The notes beneath the pieces are model-generated. The model was not told the origin of the DNA and ran no database searches. It saw nothing but the letters and a program-made list of their open reading frames with translations. The translations under genes and the position numbers were made by a program. From positions 1 through 26,519 of the forward strand of contig CAMOER010000035.1 of the NCBI GenBank assembly GCA_946612455.1: a stretch of DNA of 26,519 nt. Reading direction: 5' to 3'. This DNA comes from UBA3305 sp002373555 (lineage in GTDB: Bacteria; Bacillota; Clostridia; Lachnospirales; Lachnospiraceae). Below are positions 1 to 8,032 of the stretch, one piece after another (position 1 is the stretch's first letter; every line of letters begins with the position of its first letter).

Positions 1-45
1 CGCTCGGGCCGCACTTTTCAGGCCCCCGTCAGCGGGAACTTTTAT

Positions 46-74
46 AAAATACCACCCTGTTCCGGGTTTGTCAA
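46..74 (-). promoter_or_regulatory. Sigma-A-type promoter pointing out of the left edge
   Basis: On the minus strand there is a perfect -35 TTGACA (69-74), a 17-base spacer and a -10 of TATTTT (46-51). Transcription would start near position 39 and leave the window at base 1. The first transcribed bases can form a small CCCG-CTGA-CGGG hairpin (26-37). No gene can be identified in the remaining 40 bases. The -35 and spacing are excellent; the -10 matches at only four of six positions. Confidence 0.5.
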
Positions 75-111
75 CAGCTTTTTTTCAGTTTTTCCAACTT
101 TTTTTCGCGTC

Positions 112-138
112 TTGTGGTCGCGCAATTCCCGACCACAA
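112..138. other. Inverted repeat between cvpA and the left-edge promoter
   Basis: A 9-bp perfect stem (TTGTGGTCG / CGACCACAA) encloses a 9-base loop. It lies about 28 bases beyond the cvpA stop codon and just upstream of the leftward promoter. No T-tract follows on either strand, so it is not a standard intrinsic terminator. It could be an operator for the leftward promoter or a 3'-end stabilising stem; the sequence does not decide. Confidence 0.45.
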
Positions 139-165
139 CTTATTGTGGTTCATAGTCCTATTGGA

Positions 166-882
166 CTATATTCCAAAGGGAACCAGCATGATCCGGTACA
201 GAGAAGCCAGCAGCGGATTGGCATTGATCCCCGAAATAACGATCTGGCCGAGGTCCGAAGGCAGCAGAAGCGTCACGAACAGCGTCACCAGCCAGAGGAC
301 CAGAAAACCCTCGCACAATCCGAAGACACCGCCCAGCATCTGATTCACGGTCCGGATTCCCGGCAGATGTGCGATCGCCGTCACGGCCAGCGCGGCGAAC
401 CGGATGATCAGATAGACAACCGTAAAAGTGATCAGGAAGCAGAGGATCTTCATGATTCCTTCCGTTATATAAATACTGACTCTCTCGATGAACTCTTCCG
501 CCGCTTCTTTCGCGGTCACGCCGATCCCTTCCTGAAAGCCCTCCGGGATCTCACAGATATTCAGCCAGTCGGTCTGCTGTTCTCCGGTAATCTCCATGCC
601 TTCAAATGCACCGCTGCCGGTAAGCGGATTCCCCGGCAGAGAAAGCTCGTTCAGGATCCTCGTCTTCATGACATTCTCCACACTCTCCTGCACCATCGAT
701 TCCAGCGGTGTATATTTGCTGATGGCATCGGAGACATACGGCTGAATCGCACCCACCAGGAAGAAGGTCAGCAGTATGCTCGCAAGCGACAATACCGATC
801 TGACGATCCCCCTTCGGTAGCCCCGGATGGCAAAAAGCACGGGGACGGCCACTGCTGCGGCCAGAAGTCCCAGTTCAAGCAT
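166..882 (-). CDS. cvpA: CvpA-family membrane protein
   Basis: A 238-residue membrane protein resembling the CvpA (colicin V production) family, whose exact role is unclear. The N-terminal segment starts hydrophobic and then has the family-typical RGYRRGIVRSVLSL stretch at about residues 20-33. Further membrane segments lie at about 34-47, 143-170 and 181-210, the last containing the Gly-rich part after LPGIRTVNQMLGG. A longer polar loop (about 50-140) separates the first and later helices, longer than in enterobacterial CvpA, as I recall it for clostridial members. The ATG is preceded by GGGAGG six bases upstream. It is the last gene of the dnaX-side series, separated from the 903-residue protein by a hairpin, so it may be partly uncoupled from it. 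The family assignment is by overall pattern only. Confidence 0.75.
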   Translation of the reverse strand: MLELGLLAAAVAVPVLFAIRGYRRGIVRSVLSLASILLTFFLVGAIQPYVSDAISKYTPLESMVQESVENVMKTRILNELSLPGNPLTGSGAFEGMEITGEQQTDWLNICEIPEGFQEGIGVTAKEAAEEFIERVSIYITEGIMKILCFLITFTVVYLIIRFAALAVTAIAHLPGIRTVNQMLGGVFGLCEGFLVLWLVTLFVTLLLPSDLGQIVISGINANPLLASLYRIMLVPFGI

Positions 883-907
883 CGTTTTCCTCCCTGTAAA
901 GCAGAAA

Positions 908-943
908 TGCCTGCCGGCCGGCAGATAACGCCAGCGGCAGGCA
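908..943 (-). terminator. Strong hairpin between the TPR protein and cvpA
   Basis: TGCCTGCCG (908-916) pairs with CGGCAGGCA (935-943), and the stem extends inward through a CTGGC/GCCGG pairing, about 14 bp in all. On the minus strand it is followed by an imperfect T-run (TTTCTGCTTTA). It probably lowers read-through into cvpA or shields the upstream mRNA; the interrupted T-tract makes complete termination uncertain. Confidence 0.5.
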
Positions 944-985
944 GTAATCTTTTGCTGTCGACGGAACTGCCACGTTCCCTTTCCT

Positions 986-3697
986 TTAATCGAAGTTCTT
1001 TTCTCTGAGAATCAGGAAGCCGTCCTTGTCATACTTCTTTCCGAACATCTTTCTGGAAGCATGCTCTGCAGCGTCCTCAATGATATCTTCCGCTTCCGAA
1101 GGGGTAAGCCTGCCGCCTTCCCTGAGGATGAGATCCACTTCGTCCTCCAGTGCGTCGATGGCGGAATCATCCAGCACGCATTCGATCTTGTGCGCAAAGA
1201 AATCGGCATAACGGATGAAATCCTTCTCCGAGAGTTCGTGATCCGGATGGATGCGCTCGAAGTTCAGCGGCTGTACCTTCCGTACTCTTCTCTGCGGGCG
1301 GCGATCCGGAACAGCTTCGAAGTTCTCCTTCGCCTGGGCATCTTCTGCATGGTCTCTTCCCAGTGCATTCGCATTCGCAATAATCTGCTGTCTGATACGC
1401 TGCTTCGCGATCTCAATGCCGGATGCGCTGTCCGTCAGTGCAAATACCTTGCCGGTATCCAGATGCTCAATGACCCGGAGCAGCTCCTTGATCATGTCAT
1501 CGGAAAGTCCGGATGCGCGGTCAATGATCAGATCCTTGCCCGTAAGCTGCGGGATGGATTTGACAAGTCCCCTGTTGTTGAGCTTCTCCGAAAGGATCCT
1601 GGCGATCGGCGGGAGTTCCCTGCCGCGGCTCGTGTAATACTCTTCCATTGCATCGATGGCTGCATCGACGCTGTCTTCCCCTTCCTCTACCGGAACGAAG
1701 ATACATCTTTCCATACCTTTGTTCTTGAGCGGATCGGTTTCCTTGCGTCTTCTGCTCTGGTCTTCCCAGACGGCTCTTTCCGTTTCTTCAAATGAGAGCA
1801 CGGGAAGAACGCCTTCATCCGCCGAAAGCGGGATCTGTCCGCCGGCTGCAGGTCCGTCTGTATCGAACGGGCTGTCCAGAGGCTCTTCCTGTACCGGTGC
1901 CTTGACTTCCGGCGCAGCTTCCTGCACGGCGGGTTCTGCTTCCTCTACTGTATTGTCTTCATAAAGTATTTCATCCTCTTTATAAAGCATTTCATCCTCC
2001 CTGGGGTCAGCCGGTTGTTCTTCGGCTTTTATTTCGGGCGCAGGCTGCGCTTCTTCTTTCTTCTCTGCAGCGGCGGGCTGCTCTTCCGCAGCATCCGCGG
2101 GTACTGCTTCCGCTGCCGGTTCCACCGCTGCCGGTTCCACCGCTGCCGGTTCCGCCGCAGCTTTCTCCTCCGGAGCTGCCGCCGGTGAAGATACTTCCGT
2201 TTCCGCAGCGACGCCCGCCGCAGCAGCTGCTGCAGTTGCGGTGACTGCAGTTGCAGTGGCTGCCGTTGCAGCCGCTTCCGCGGTCTCCTCTTCCCCGAGC
2301 AGTTCTCTGGGGATCCGGAATTCCCTGGTCGGCTCCAGATTCTCTCTTACTCTCCGGGGCGATCCGATCGTGCTGCGGAGAATATCCTTGAGATTCCTGG
2401 TACGTTCCATCTCATCCTGTCCGTCACGGACAGCCGCCGGATCCGTCCGATCCGCCAGCGCCTGCTTTTCTTCGGGCGTGATCTCTGTATCGAGCTTCGG
2501 CTCTTCAAACGCAGTATTGTCAGCCGTATAGAAATCCGGCTCGTCGGTCTTATCTTCATAGGAAGAAATATCAAAAGGATCCTCTTCCTCCTGCGGGACT
2601 GCCGTTTCCGTCACCTCCGGCTCTGCCGGTACGGCCGCCGGCACAGGTTCCGGAACGGTTTCCTGTACAGACGCGGCTTCCTCCGGCGCCGCGGGATCGA
2701 CGTATTCCCGTGCGGGCTCATATTTTACCGCACGCGAAGGTCCGGTATAAATACGCACATCATCTTCCGGCACCACTTCCAGATCCGGATCCTGGATTTC
2801 CTCCGGGACCGGGGCCGGTTCTTCCGGTGCAGGCGCTTCGACAGCAGCCGCAGCCGGTTCCTCTGCCGCAGGCGCTTCCACGGCTTCCTCCGCCGCGGGC
2901 TGTACGGTCTTCTCTATATCCGATCCGGCTACCTCCGGCGAGATCGCGATCACGGGAAGATCTTCTTCCGCGCTGAGATCCTCTTCCGGAATATCCGTCT
3001 CTTCCTCTGTATTTAACGGCTCTTCTTCATCCTCTTCAGCCGCCTCGGACATTTCATTGGCGACGGCCTTCACACGCGCAGCATAATATTCGCGGTTCTC
3101 GCGATGCTCCCGCTGCGCATCCGTCAGCGGCTGCCAGATCTCCTTCAGCTCCATGGCTCTGTCAACATACGAGCCGACGCCGAACCAGAGGATGATCTCA
3201 TCGCAGAGCGCCACGCACTGCTTTTCCATGCCGGCTTCATTGTACAGCTCCGCCAGACGGCAGGCCCACTCCTCCTCGAACTCATACTTCTTGTAGGTCT
3301 CGAGAATCGCGATCCGCTTGTCCAGGCTCTCGCCCTTCGCCTCGGCGATCTTGTAACGCAGGATATAGCGGTTGTTCTCATCCGGCGCTTCTTCCAGATA
3401 CCGGCGGTAAAATGCTTCCGCATCCTCCACATGGCCGGCAGCGAGCGCAAGCTCCGTCAGCTTGTAAATATGGCGCTTGCCGAGGGATGTTCTTTCGTAA
3501 GCGGTCAGAAGAACATCAATGGCTTTGTCATATTCTCCGATCTTTTCATAAGCTTCGGAGACCGCGGACAGCAGCCGGACATTGTGTTCCTGTTTCCAGT
3601 CCACCGTGTCGGCGATCCGCGCAGCCTCAAGATAGTCCTCCTGTCTGACAAGTTTCTGAATCTTTTCAGCCTTCAAACTGTACGTGTACTTATCCAA
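986..3697 (-). CDS. TPR protein with acidic linker and degenerate AAA+-like C-terminus
   Basis: A 903-residue predicted cytoplasmic protein with no signal peptide. Residues 1 to about 190 are helical TPR-like repeats (for example YLEAARIADTV and KAIDVLLTAYERT). About 215-655 is a low-complexity Glu/Ala/Pro-rich linker. About 658-903 is a folded domain ending in KYDKDGFLILREKNFD. From memory, Lachnospiraceae have proteins with this ending whose last domain is an AAA+ module with a normal P-loop. Here no GxxGxGK[ST] is visible and the Walker B-like strand reads KDLIIDRASGLSD (about 721-733), suggesting a non-hydrolysing version. The start is TTG at 3697, preceded by GGGAGAAG, with no nearby in-frame ATG. 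It follows recR by 24 bases, so it is probably co-transcribed with dnaX-ybaB-recR. Function unknown; a scaffold or regulator would be a guess. Confidence 0.7.
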   Translation of the reverse strand: MDKYTYSLKAEKIQKLVRQEDYLEAARIADTVDWKQEHNVRLLSAVSEAYEKIGEYDKAIDVLLTAYERTSLGKRHIYKLTELALAAGHVEDAEAFYRRYLEEAPDENNRYILRYKIAEAKGESLDKRIAILETYKKYEFEEEWACRLAELYNEAGMEKQCVALCDEIILWFGVGSYVDRAMELKEIWQPLTDAQREHRENREYYAARVKAVANEMSEAAEEDEEEPLNTEEETDIPEEDLSAEEDLPVIAISPEVAGSDIEKTVQPAAEEAVEAPAAEEPAAAAVEAPAPEEPAPVPEEIQDPDLEVVPEDDVRIYTGPSRAVKYEPAREYVDPAAPEEAASVQETVPEPVPAAVPAEPEVTETAVPQEEEDPFDISSYEDKTDEPDFYTADNTAFEEPKLDTEITPEEKQALADRTDPAAVRDGQDEMERTRNLKDILRSTIGSPRRVRENLEPTREFRIPRELLGEEETAEAAATAATATAVTATAAAAAAGVAAETEVSSPAAAPEEKAAAEPAAVEPAAVEPAAEAVPADAAEEQPAAAEKKEEAQPAPEIKAEEQPADPREDEMLYKEDEILYEDNTVEEAEPAVQEAAPEVKAPVQEEPLDSPFDTDGPAAGGQIPLSADEGVLPVLSFEETERAVWEDQSRRRKETDPLKNKGMERCIFVPVEEGEDSVDAAIDAMEEYYTSRGRELPPIARILSEKLNNRGLVKSIPQLTGKDLIIDRASGLSDDMIKELLRVIEHLDTGKVFALTDSASGIEIAKQRIRQQIIANANALGRDHAEDAQAKENFEAVPDRRPQRRVRKVQPLNFERIHPDHELSEKDFIRYADFFAHKIECVLDDSAIDALEDEVDLILREGGRLTPSEAEDIIEDAAEHASRKMFGKKYDKDGFLILREKNFD
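2111..2155. repeat. Three tandem 15-bp units in the linker of the 903-residue protein
   Basis: The unit CGCTGCCGGTTCCAC occurs three times head to tail (the third copy differs at one base). It encodes repeated VEPAA in the acidic linker of the minus-strand gene. The 15-base period keeps the reading frame, so copy number could vary by slippage without breaking the protein. Confidence 0.85.
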
Positions 3698-3721
3698 TGT
3701 TCTTCTCCCGCCTCTGCCAGT

Positions 3722-4321
3722 TTACAGTTCTACCCTTCCTTCCAGCGCCCGCAGCAGTGTGACCTCGTCGATATACTCCAGGTCTCCTCCCACAGGAACT
3801 CCGCTGGCGATCCGGCTGACTTTTATGCCTGTTGGTTTTATCAGTTTGCTTATATACATGGCCGTCGTTTCGCCTTCCAGACTTGAGTTCGTGGCGATAA
3901 TGACTTCCTTTACGTCCTCTGTCTGCAATCTCGCCATCAGCTCCTTGAGCCGGATATCCGCCGGGCCAATGCCCAGAGCGGGCGAAATGGCGCCGTGCAG
4001 AACATGATAGCGGCCGTTGTATCTGCCTGTCTTTTCATAAGCTGCCAGATCCCTGGAATTCTCCACGACCATAATGGTGGAGGCGTCCCTCGCGGGGCTC
4101 TGACAGATCGGGCAGATCTCTCTGTCTGTCAGTGTCTGACAGCATTTGCAGTACCGGATGGAATTTCTGGCTTTCGTGATCGCTCCAGCCAGGCGTTCCG
4201 CGGATTCCTGCGGCAGGCTCACAATATGGAAAGCGAGCCGCTGCGCCGACTTCACGCCGATGCCGGGCAGCTTTGACAGTTCCGAGATCAGTCCTGTCAG
4301 ATCATCGCTGTAATAATCCAT
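3722..4321 (-). CDS. recR: Recombination mediator protein RecR
   Basis: A 199-residue RecR, the usual family length. It acts with RecF/RecO to load RecA at gaps in damaged DNA. An N-terminal helix-hairpin-helix (LPGIGVKSAQRLAFHI, about 18-33) is followed by a zinc finger with Cys58, Cys61, Cys70 and Cys73 (CKCCQTLTDREICPIC) and a Toprim domain beginning about residue 80 (TIMVVENSRDLAAYEKTGRY). The C-terminal region holds the conserved IATNSSLEGETTAMY segment. The ATG overlaps the stop codon of ybaB by one base (TAATG), implying translational coupling. The dnaX-ybaB-recR order is classical for bacteria and supports the call. Confidence 0.97.
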   Translation of the reverse strand: MDYYSDDLTGLISELSKLPGIGVKSAQRLAFHIVSLPQESAERLAGAITKARNSIRYCKCCQTLTDREICPICQSPARDASTIMVVENSRDLAAYEKTGRYNGRYHVLHGAISPALGIGPADIRLKELMARLQTEDVKEVIIATNSSLEGETTAMYISKLIKPTGIKVSRIASGVPVGGDLEYIDEVTLLRALEGRVEL

Positions 4322-4674
4322 TACAGTCCGAAACCTCCCAGTCCGGTATTCAGGCCGCCGGTGATCCTGGCCATGGCAGCCTCGGATTCCTGCGTCGCCG
4401 TCCGCAGAGCTTCGTTGACCGCCGCCACGATCAGATCCTGCAGCATCTCGATATCATCGGGATCCACGACTTCCTCTGCAAGCTTCACAGAGAGGATCTC
4501 CTTCTTGCCGGAGACCTCCACGGTCACAGCGCCGCCGCCTGCGGTCGCGGTATAGACCTTTTCCTCAAGTTCTTTTCCGGCTTCCTCCATCTGGCGCTGC
4601 ATTCTCTGCGCCTGCTTCATCAGGTTGCCCATATTGCCGGGCATGCCTCCCGGAAAACCACCTCTTCTTGCCAT
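4321..4674 (-). CDS. ybaB: YbaB/EbfC-family nucleoid-associated protein
   Basis: A 117-residue DNA-binding protein of the YbaB/EbfC family, which forms dimers with a tweezer-like shape and coats DNA. The Gly/Met-rich start (GGFPGGMPGNMGNLMKQAQ) leads into a charged helix (residues about 20-38), then the beta-sheet VYTATAGGGAVTVEVSGKKEILSV-type segment (about 40-65) and a C-terminal helix DLIVAAVNEALRTATQESE. The ATG is preceded by AAGGAT at good spacing. It lies 88 bases after dnaX and overlaps recR by one base. Confidence 0.95.
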   Translation of the reverse strand: MARRGGFPGGMPGNMGNLMKQAQRMQRQMEEAGKELEEKVYTATAGGGAVTVEVSGKKEILSVKLAEEVVDPDDIEMLQDLIVAAVNEALRTATQESEAAMARITGGLNTGLGGFGL

Positions 4675-4762
4675 ATGCTGATCCTTCCCGGAAACAGGAC
4701 TTCTTTCCGCCCGTTTCCCTGCTTATTTCCGTATTGTTTTTCGGGACGATCCGTGCACCGGA

Positions 4763-6355
4763 TCATACGAAATCATCAGTTTCTTCGATATCCATGTGGA
4801 AGACCGCAAGATCCTCGTCGCTGACCACACGGTAGACCGGTTCCGGCGTTCCTTCTCTTACAGCTCTTCCTTCTACGGATATCTCTTTTTTCAAAAATGC
4901 CTGAAGCTGCTCCCGCAGTCTGTCAAGAGCACCTATTCTTACCGATATATTATACTTATTTATGTCAAAAAATACAACTGTTAATGCACCGTCTTCCCTG
5001 GGCTCCGGCCGCGTGTTCCGCAGCACGTCTCCGGAGGGGTAATCCTCCGACGCGACCTGCATGATCAGCGTCTTCCAGTTCTTCTTGACGAGCATCAGAT
5101 CCTCGTAGTCCGCCTTCTTCAGTTCGACGACCGGCGGCTTGTTTTCCTGCTTTGCCGGCGCCTCTTTCGGCTGCGGTTCCGCCGCGGATCTGACCACGAT
5201 CCCTTCCGCCAGCTTTCTTTCCAGTCTTCCGATCCGGTCCAGTGCCGCAGAGATATCTTCTTCCGTCTCCGGCGCTGCGATCTTCATCACGGCGATCTCC
5301 AGGAGCACCCGCTTGTTGGCGGCATTGCGCATCCGGTTGAATGTCTCGGAGAGGATCCGGATCATCCGCATAATGCCGTTCGGATCGGTCAGGCTCTGTT
5401 CTTCCTGCAGCCTGGCCAGGTCCTCGTAGGAGATGTCCAGCTGTTCTGCGCCGGCACCGGAGGTGCTGACCAGAAGGAGGTTGCGCAGATACCAGATCAG
5501 ATCCTGCACATAGACCGACAGATCCTTTCCGTCGGCGACGACAGTGTCGATCTCCGCCAGAAGCGCGGTCACGTCCCCGGCAAAAGCCGATCTGGCCATC
5601 CGGCTCAGCTGCTCATTGTCCACCGCGCCGAGCACCGCGAGCACCTTTTCATAGGTGAGCGTTTCTTCCATATAAAATGCAGCGCACTGGTCGAGCAGGC
5701 TGATGGCATCACGCATGCCGCCGTCTGCCTTTCTGGCAATATAGGAAAGCGCCGCATCGTCTGCCGCGATGCCTTCCCTGTCCGCCAGTTCCCGGATTCT
5801 GTCTTTCAATGTATCGGTGGAGATCCTTTTGAAATCGTAACGCTGGCAGCGCGACAGGACCGTCACGGGGATCCGGTTCGGCTCGGTCGTTGCGAGAATG
5901 AAAATGACATACGAAGGGGGCTCCTCCAGCGTTTTTAAGAGCGCATTGAACGCACCCGGCGAGAGCATATGCACCTCATCGATGATATAGACACGGTATT
6001 TCCCCTGTGCCGGAGAGTACTGGACTTCCTCCCGGATCTCCCGGACATTGTCGACGCCGTTGTTCGAAGCGGCATCGATCTCAACGACATTCATGGAAGC
6101 GCCGGAAGCAATGGCTCTGCAGGCCGCGCATTCGCCGCATGCATTGCCGTTCTGCGGGTTCTCGCAGTTGACCGCGCGGGCCAGGATCTTTGCCACCGTG
6201 GTCTTTCCTGTTCCTCTTGTGCCGCAGAAAAGATAGGCATGGCCGATGCGGCCGTGCCGGATCTGGTTTTTCAGAGTTGTGACGATGGCATCCTGTCCCT
6301 TGACATCTTCAAAGACCGTCGGACGCCATTTTCTGTAGAGTGCAGTATAAGCCAT
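4763..6355 (-). CDS. dnaX: DNA polymerase III subunit gamma/tau
   Basis: The clamp-loader ATPase of the replicative polymerase, 530 residues. MAYTALYRKWRP is the canonical N-terminus, and this ATG (6353-6355) has AAGGAT eight bases upstream; a start 14 codons earlier is possible but would precede the conserved beginning. Walker A is GTRGTGKT (45-52), the zinc-binding cysteines are Cys64, Cys73, Cys76 and Cys79, Walker B is VYIIDEVH (about 122-129), and sensor 1 is FILATTEPNRIP. The clamp-loader domain III follows, then a short variable region (about 395-430) and a C-terminal domain shorter than the E. coli tau tail. It lies immediately behind the SRP RNA gene and its terminator, a common Bacillota arrangement, and leads the ybaB-recR operon. 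No proper -1 frameshift site for a gamma form was found. Confidence 0.97.
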   Translation of the reverse strand: MAYTALYRKWRPTVFEDVKGQDAIVTTLKNQIRHGRIGHAYLFCGTRGTGKTTVAKILARAVNCENPQNGNACGECAACRAIASGASMNVVEIDAASNNGVDNVREIREEVQYSPAQGKYRVYIIDEVHMLSPGAFNALLKTLEEPPSYVIFILATTEPNRIPVTVLSRCQRYDFKRISTDTLKDRIRELADREGIAADDAALSYIARKADGGMRDAISLLDQCAAFYMEETLTYEKVLAVLGAVDNEQLSRMARSAFAGDVTALLAEIDTVVADGKDLSVYVQDLIWYLRNLLLVSTSGAGAEQLDISYEDLARLQEEQSLTDPNGIMRMIRILSETFNRMRNAANKRVLLEIAVMKIAAPETEEDISAALDRIGRLERKLAEGIVVRSAAEPQPKEAPAKQENKPPVVELKKADYEDLMLVKKNWKTLIMQVASEDYPSGDVLRNTRPEPREDGALTVVFFDINKYNISVRIGALDRLREQLQAFLKKEISVEGRAVREGTPEPVYRVVSDEDLAVFHMDIEETDDFV

Positions 6356-6375
6356 GACAATGATCCTTAATTGAG

Positions 6376-6400
6376 AAAAAAGCATGCCCTGGGACATGCT
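6376..6400 (-). terminator. Intrinsic terminator of the SRP RNA
   Basis: On the minus strand AGCATGTCC pairs with GGGCATGCT (6381-6400, one G-U pair) and is followed by TTTTT. It sits about 20 bases past the SRP RNA 3' end and only a few bases before the dnaX ribosome-binding site. dnaX is therefore either expressed by read-through or has a promoter overlapping the SRP RNA gene. Confidence 0.75.
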
Positions 6401-6420
6401 TTATGAAGCCTTTATAAAAA

Positions 6421-6684
6421 TCCGCGCATTCGGCTTCGAAAACGCACCATGAACGTTACCTCTGCAGTTAACTCGGCCCCGGCACCCTCGCGGCACACGA
6501 AAGGTTTCGCTTAGTGCTGCTTCATTCCTGACCTGACACGGTTCACGAAGTTCCGTTGCGCAAGACCAGAACGTCAGCGCCACTTACAAAGGGCAGCTCC
6601 ACAATGAGGATCCTCGGCAGAATATCACCCCTGCTGTAGCGGATTGCAGGTACAGGGCACCGCTATCTCCCCGGCTGCGCGGAC
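6421..6684 (-). ncRNA. ffs: Signal recognition particle RNA, long Bacillus type with Alu domain
   Basis: The RNA that binds Ffh and targets nascent membrane and secreted proteins. The minus-strand sequence has the Alu-domain signature GGTGCCCTGTACCTGCAATC, the helix 8 core GTCAGGTC...GAAGCAGCA, GTGCCGC and the GGGCCGAGTTAACTGC block, all in the order of the roughly 270-nt Bacillus scRNA. The 5' TCCGCGCA pairs with the 3' TGCGCGGA, which fixes the ends at about 6684 and 6421 (about 264 nt). The apical tetraloop is GGAA, closed by A-U instead of the usual C-G (6524 and 6529). It is flanked by a near-consensus promoter and a terminator, and lies directly upstream of dnaX. Confidence 0.96.
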
Positions 6685-6691
6685 AAATTTA

Positions 6692-6720
6692 AGTATAACC
6701 GTTAAACAAAAAGCAGTCAA
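6692..6720 (-). promoter_or_regulatory. Promoter of the SRP RNA gene
   Basis: On the minus strand the -35 is TTGACT (6715-6720) and the -10 is TATACT (6692-6697), with a 17-base spacer. The predicted start, G at 6684, is seven bases past the -10 and coincides with the 5' end deduced from the SRP RNA terminal helix. Confidence 0.9.
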
Positions 6721-6751
6721 GCGTTATGAAAAACCTGACTGTAAATCTTTT

Positions 6752-7963
6752 TTATACCCGGATCCGCTCCGCGTCCTGGATCCTTTTCTGCGAGTACATG
6801 ATCACCGCATCGCCCGGGAGCAGTTTCAGATCGCCTTTCGGAATGATCAGCGTGCCCGACCGCCGGACCAGAACGATGATGCTCTTTCTGGAAATATCGA
6901 GATCTTTGATATATTCATTCGCCCACGGATTCTGTTCCTTCAGAACAACTTCCTTCAGATCGATATACGTGTTGTCGTTGAAGCTTTCCGCACCGAGCAC
7001 AACGGTATCGTTTTCCTCCAGGATGACGTCACCTCTTGGCACGATCACGCCGTTCCGCCTCTGAACGACCGCCACCAGCACGCCTTCGGGCAGCATCAGA
7101 TCGCGGATCTTTTTTCCGACCCACTCATCGTTCCGGTTAAGATGCGCCTTGATGAACTGTACATCCGATTCCGCGCCGTATTCTCCGAGACGCTTGACGC
7201 GCGTATACTGCTCCACGAATCCGGCGGAAATGATACCGGTAGGGATCGCGACCAGGCCGACGCCCAGGAAGGAGATCACGATGCCGAGGAACTGTCCCAG
7301 GGCCGTGACCGGATAGATATCGCCGTAGCCCACCGTCAGCAGCGTGGACACCGACCACCACATGCCCGAGAAGGCATTCCGGAATACTTCAGGCTGCGCT
7401 TCATGTTCGACGCTGTACATGCAGAGGCTGGAAGCCGTCATCAGGATCAGGATGATGAAGGCCGAGGACAGAAGCTGCTGTTTCTTGCTGACGATGACCT
7501 CTGTGATCACGTTCAGCGAATCATAATAGACATTGATCCGGAACAGGCGGAAGATCCGCACCACGCGGAACATACGGAAGGCAACGACGCCCGCCGGGAA
7601 AAAGACCGGCAGATAGTACGGTACAAAGGAAAGCAGATCCACGATACCGGAGAAGGACAGCACATATTTCCCCGCGGCTTTCAGATCCGAACATCCCGGA
7701 TACGCGTATCTCGCCGTATAGATCCGCAGGAAAAAGTCCACCGCAAAAAAGATATATGTCAGCGATTCCATGAACCGCAGCGGGCCGCCGGCCGCTGCTT
7801 CGATCTGATCGAAGGTAAGCGCAAGGCTGATAACAAGATTGATGACGATCGACAGGGTATTCACGATGTCGTATGCCCGGCTCGGCGTATCTCCGACATT
7901 TCCGATCTCTATGATCCTGTAGATCCTGTGCCCCCGGCTCTCGCCGGCATACTGTTGCTCCAT
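6752..7963 (-). CDS. Voltage-gated-type potassium channel with two RCK_C domains
   Basis: A 403-residue ion channel of the six-transmembrane type. The segment FRMFRVVRIFRLFR (129-142) has arginines at every third position (130, 133, 136, 139, 142), the S4 voltage-sensor pattern. The pore helix and filter read TVGYGD (210-215), the K+ selectivity signature, followed by the inner S6 helix (about 222-248). Residues about 268-335 and 336-403 are two TrkA-C (RCK_C) repeats, each with a [V/I]PRGD or IPKGD motif and a GD or ND turn; they probably bind a small regulatory ligand. There is no RCK_N Rossmann domain between pore and RCK_C, so this is not the classical Kch layout. It follows the 163-residue anchored protein by 69 bases; the relation is unknown. 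Confidence 0.9.
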   Translation of the reverse strand: MEQQYAGESRGHRIYRIIEIGNVGDTPSRAYDIVNTLSIVINLVISLALTFDQIEAAAGGPLRFMESLTYIFFAVDFFLRIYTARYAYPGCSDLKAAGKYVLSFSGIVDLLSFVPYYLPVFFPAGVVAFRMFRVVRIFRLFRINVYYDSLNVITEVIVSKKQQLLSSAFIILILMTASSLCMYSVEHEAQPEVFRNAFSGMWWSVSTLLTVGYGDIYPVTALGQFLGIVISFLGVGLVAIPTGIISAGFVEQYTRVKRLGEYGAESDVQFIKAHLNRNDEWVGKKIRDLMLPEGVLVAVVQRRNGVIVPRGDVILEENDTVVLGAESFNDNTYIDLKEVVLKEQNPWANEYIKDLDISRKSIIVLVRRSGTLIIPKGDLKLLPGDAVIMYSQKRIQDAERIRV

Positions 7964-8032
7964 GGCAGATCTCCCGTTTCCTGTTTACTGTGCTTCTTCG
8001 TCAATCATTCCCGCAGTGTCTGATGACAGCGT

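Noticed and set aside
1..60. Start of an rRNA, tmRNA or RNase P RNA gene at the left edge
   Set aside because: None of the conserved 5' sequences of these RNAs is present in the 40 transcribed bases that are visible.
4885..4892. A run of six A then G in dnaX (minus strand), like the frameshift site that makes gamma from tau in E. coli
   Set aside because: The reading frame is AAA AAA G, not A AAA AAG, and the site lies close to the end of the gene, so a -1 shift would not yield a gamma-type protein.
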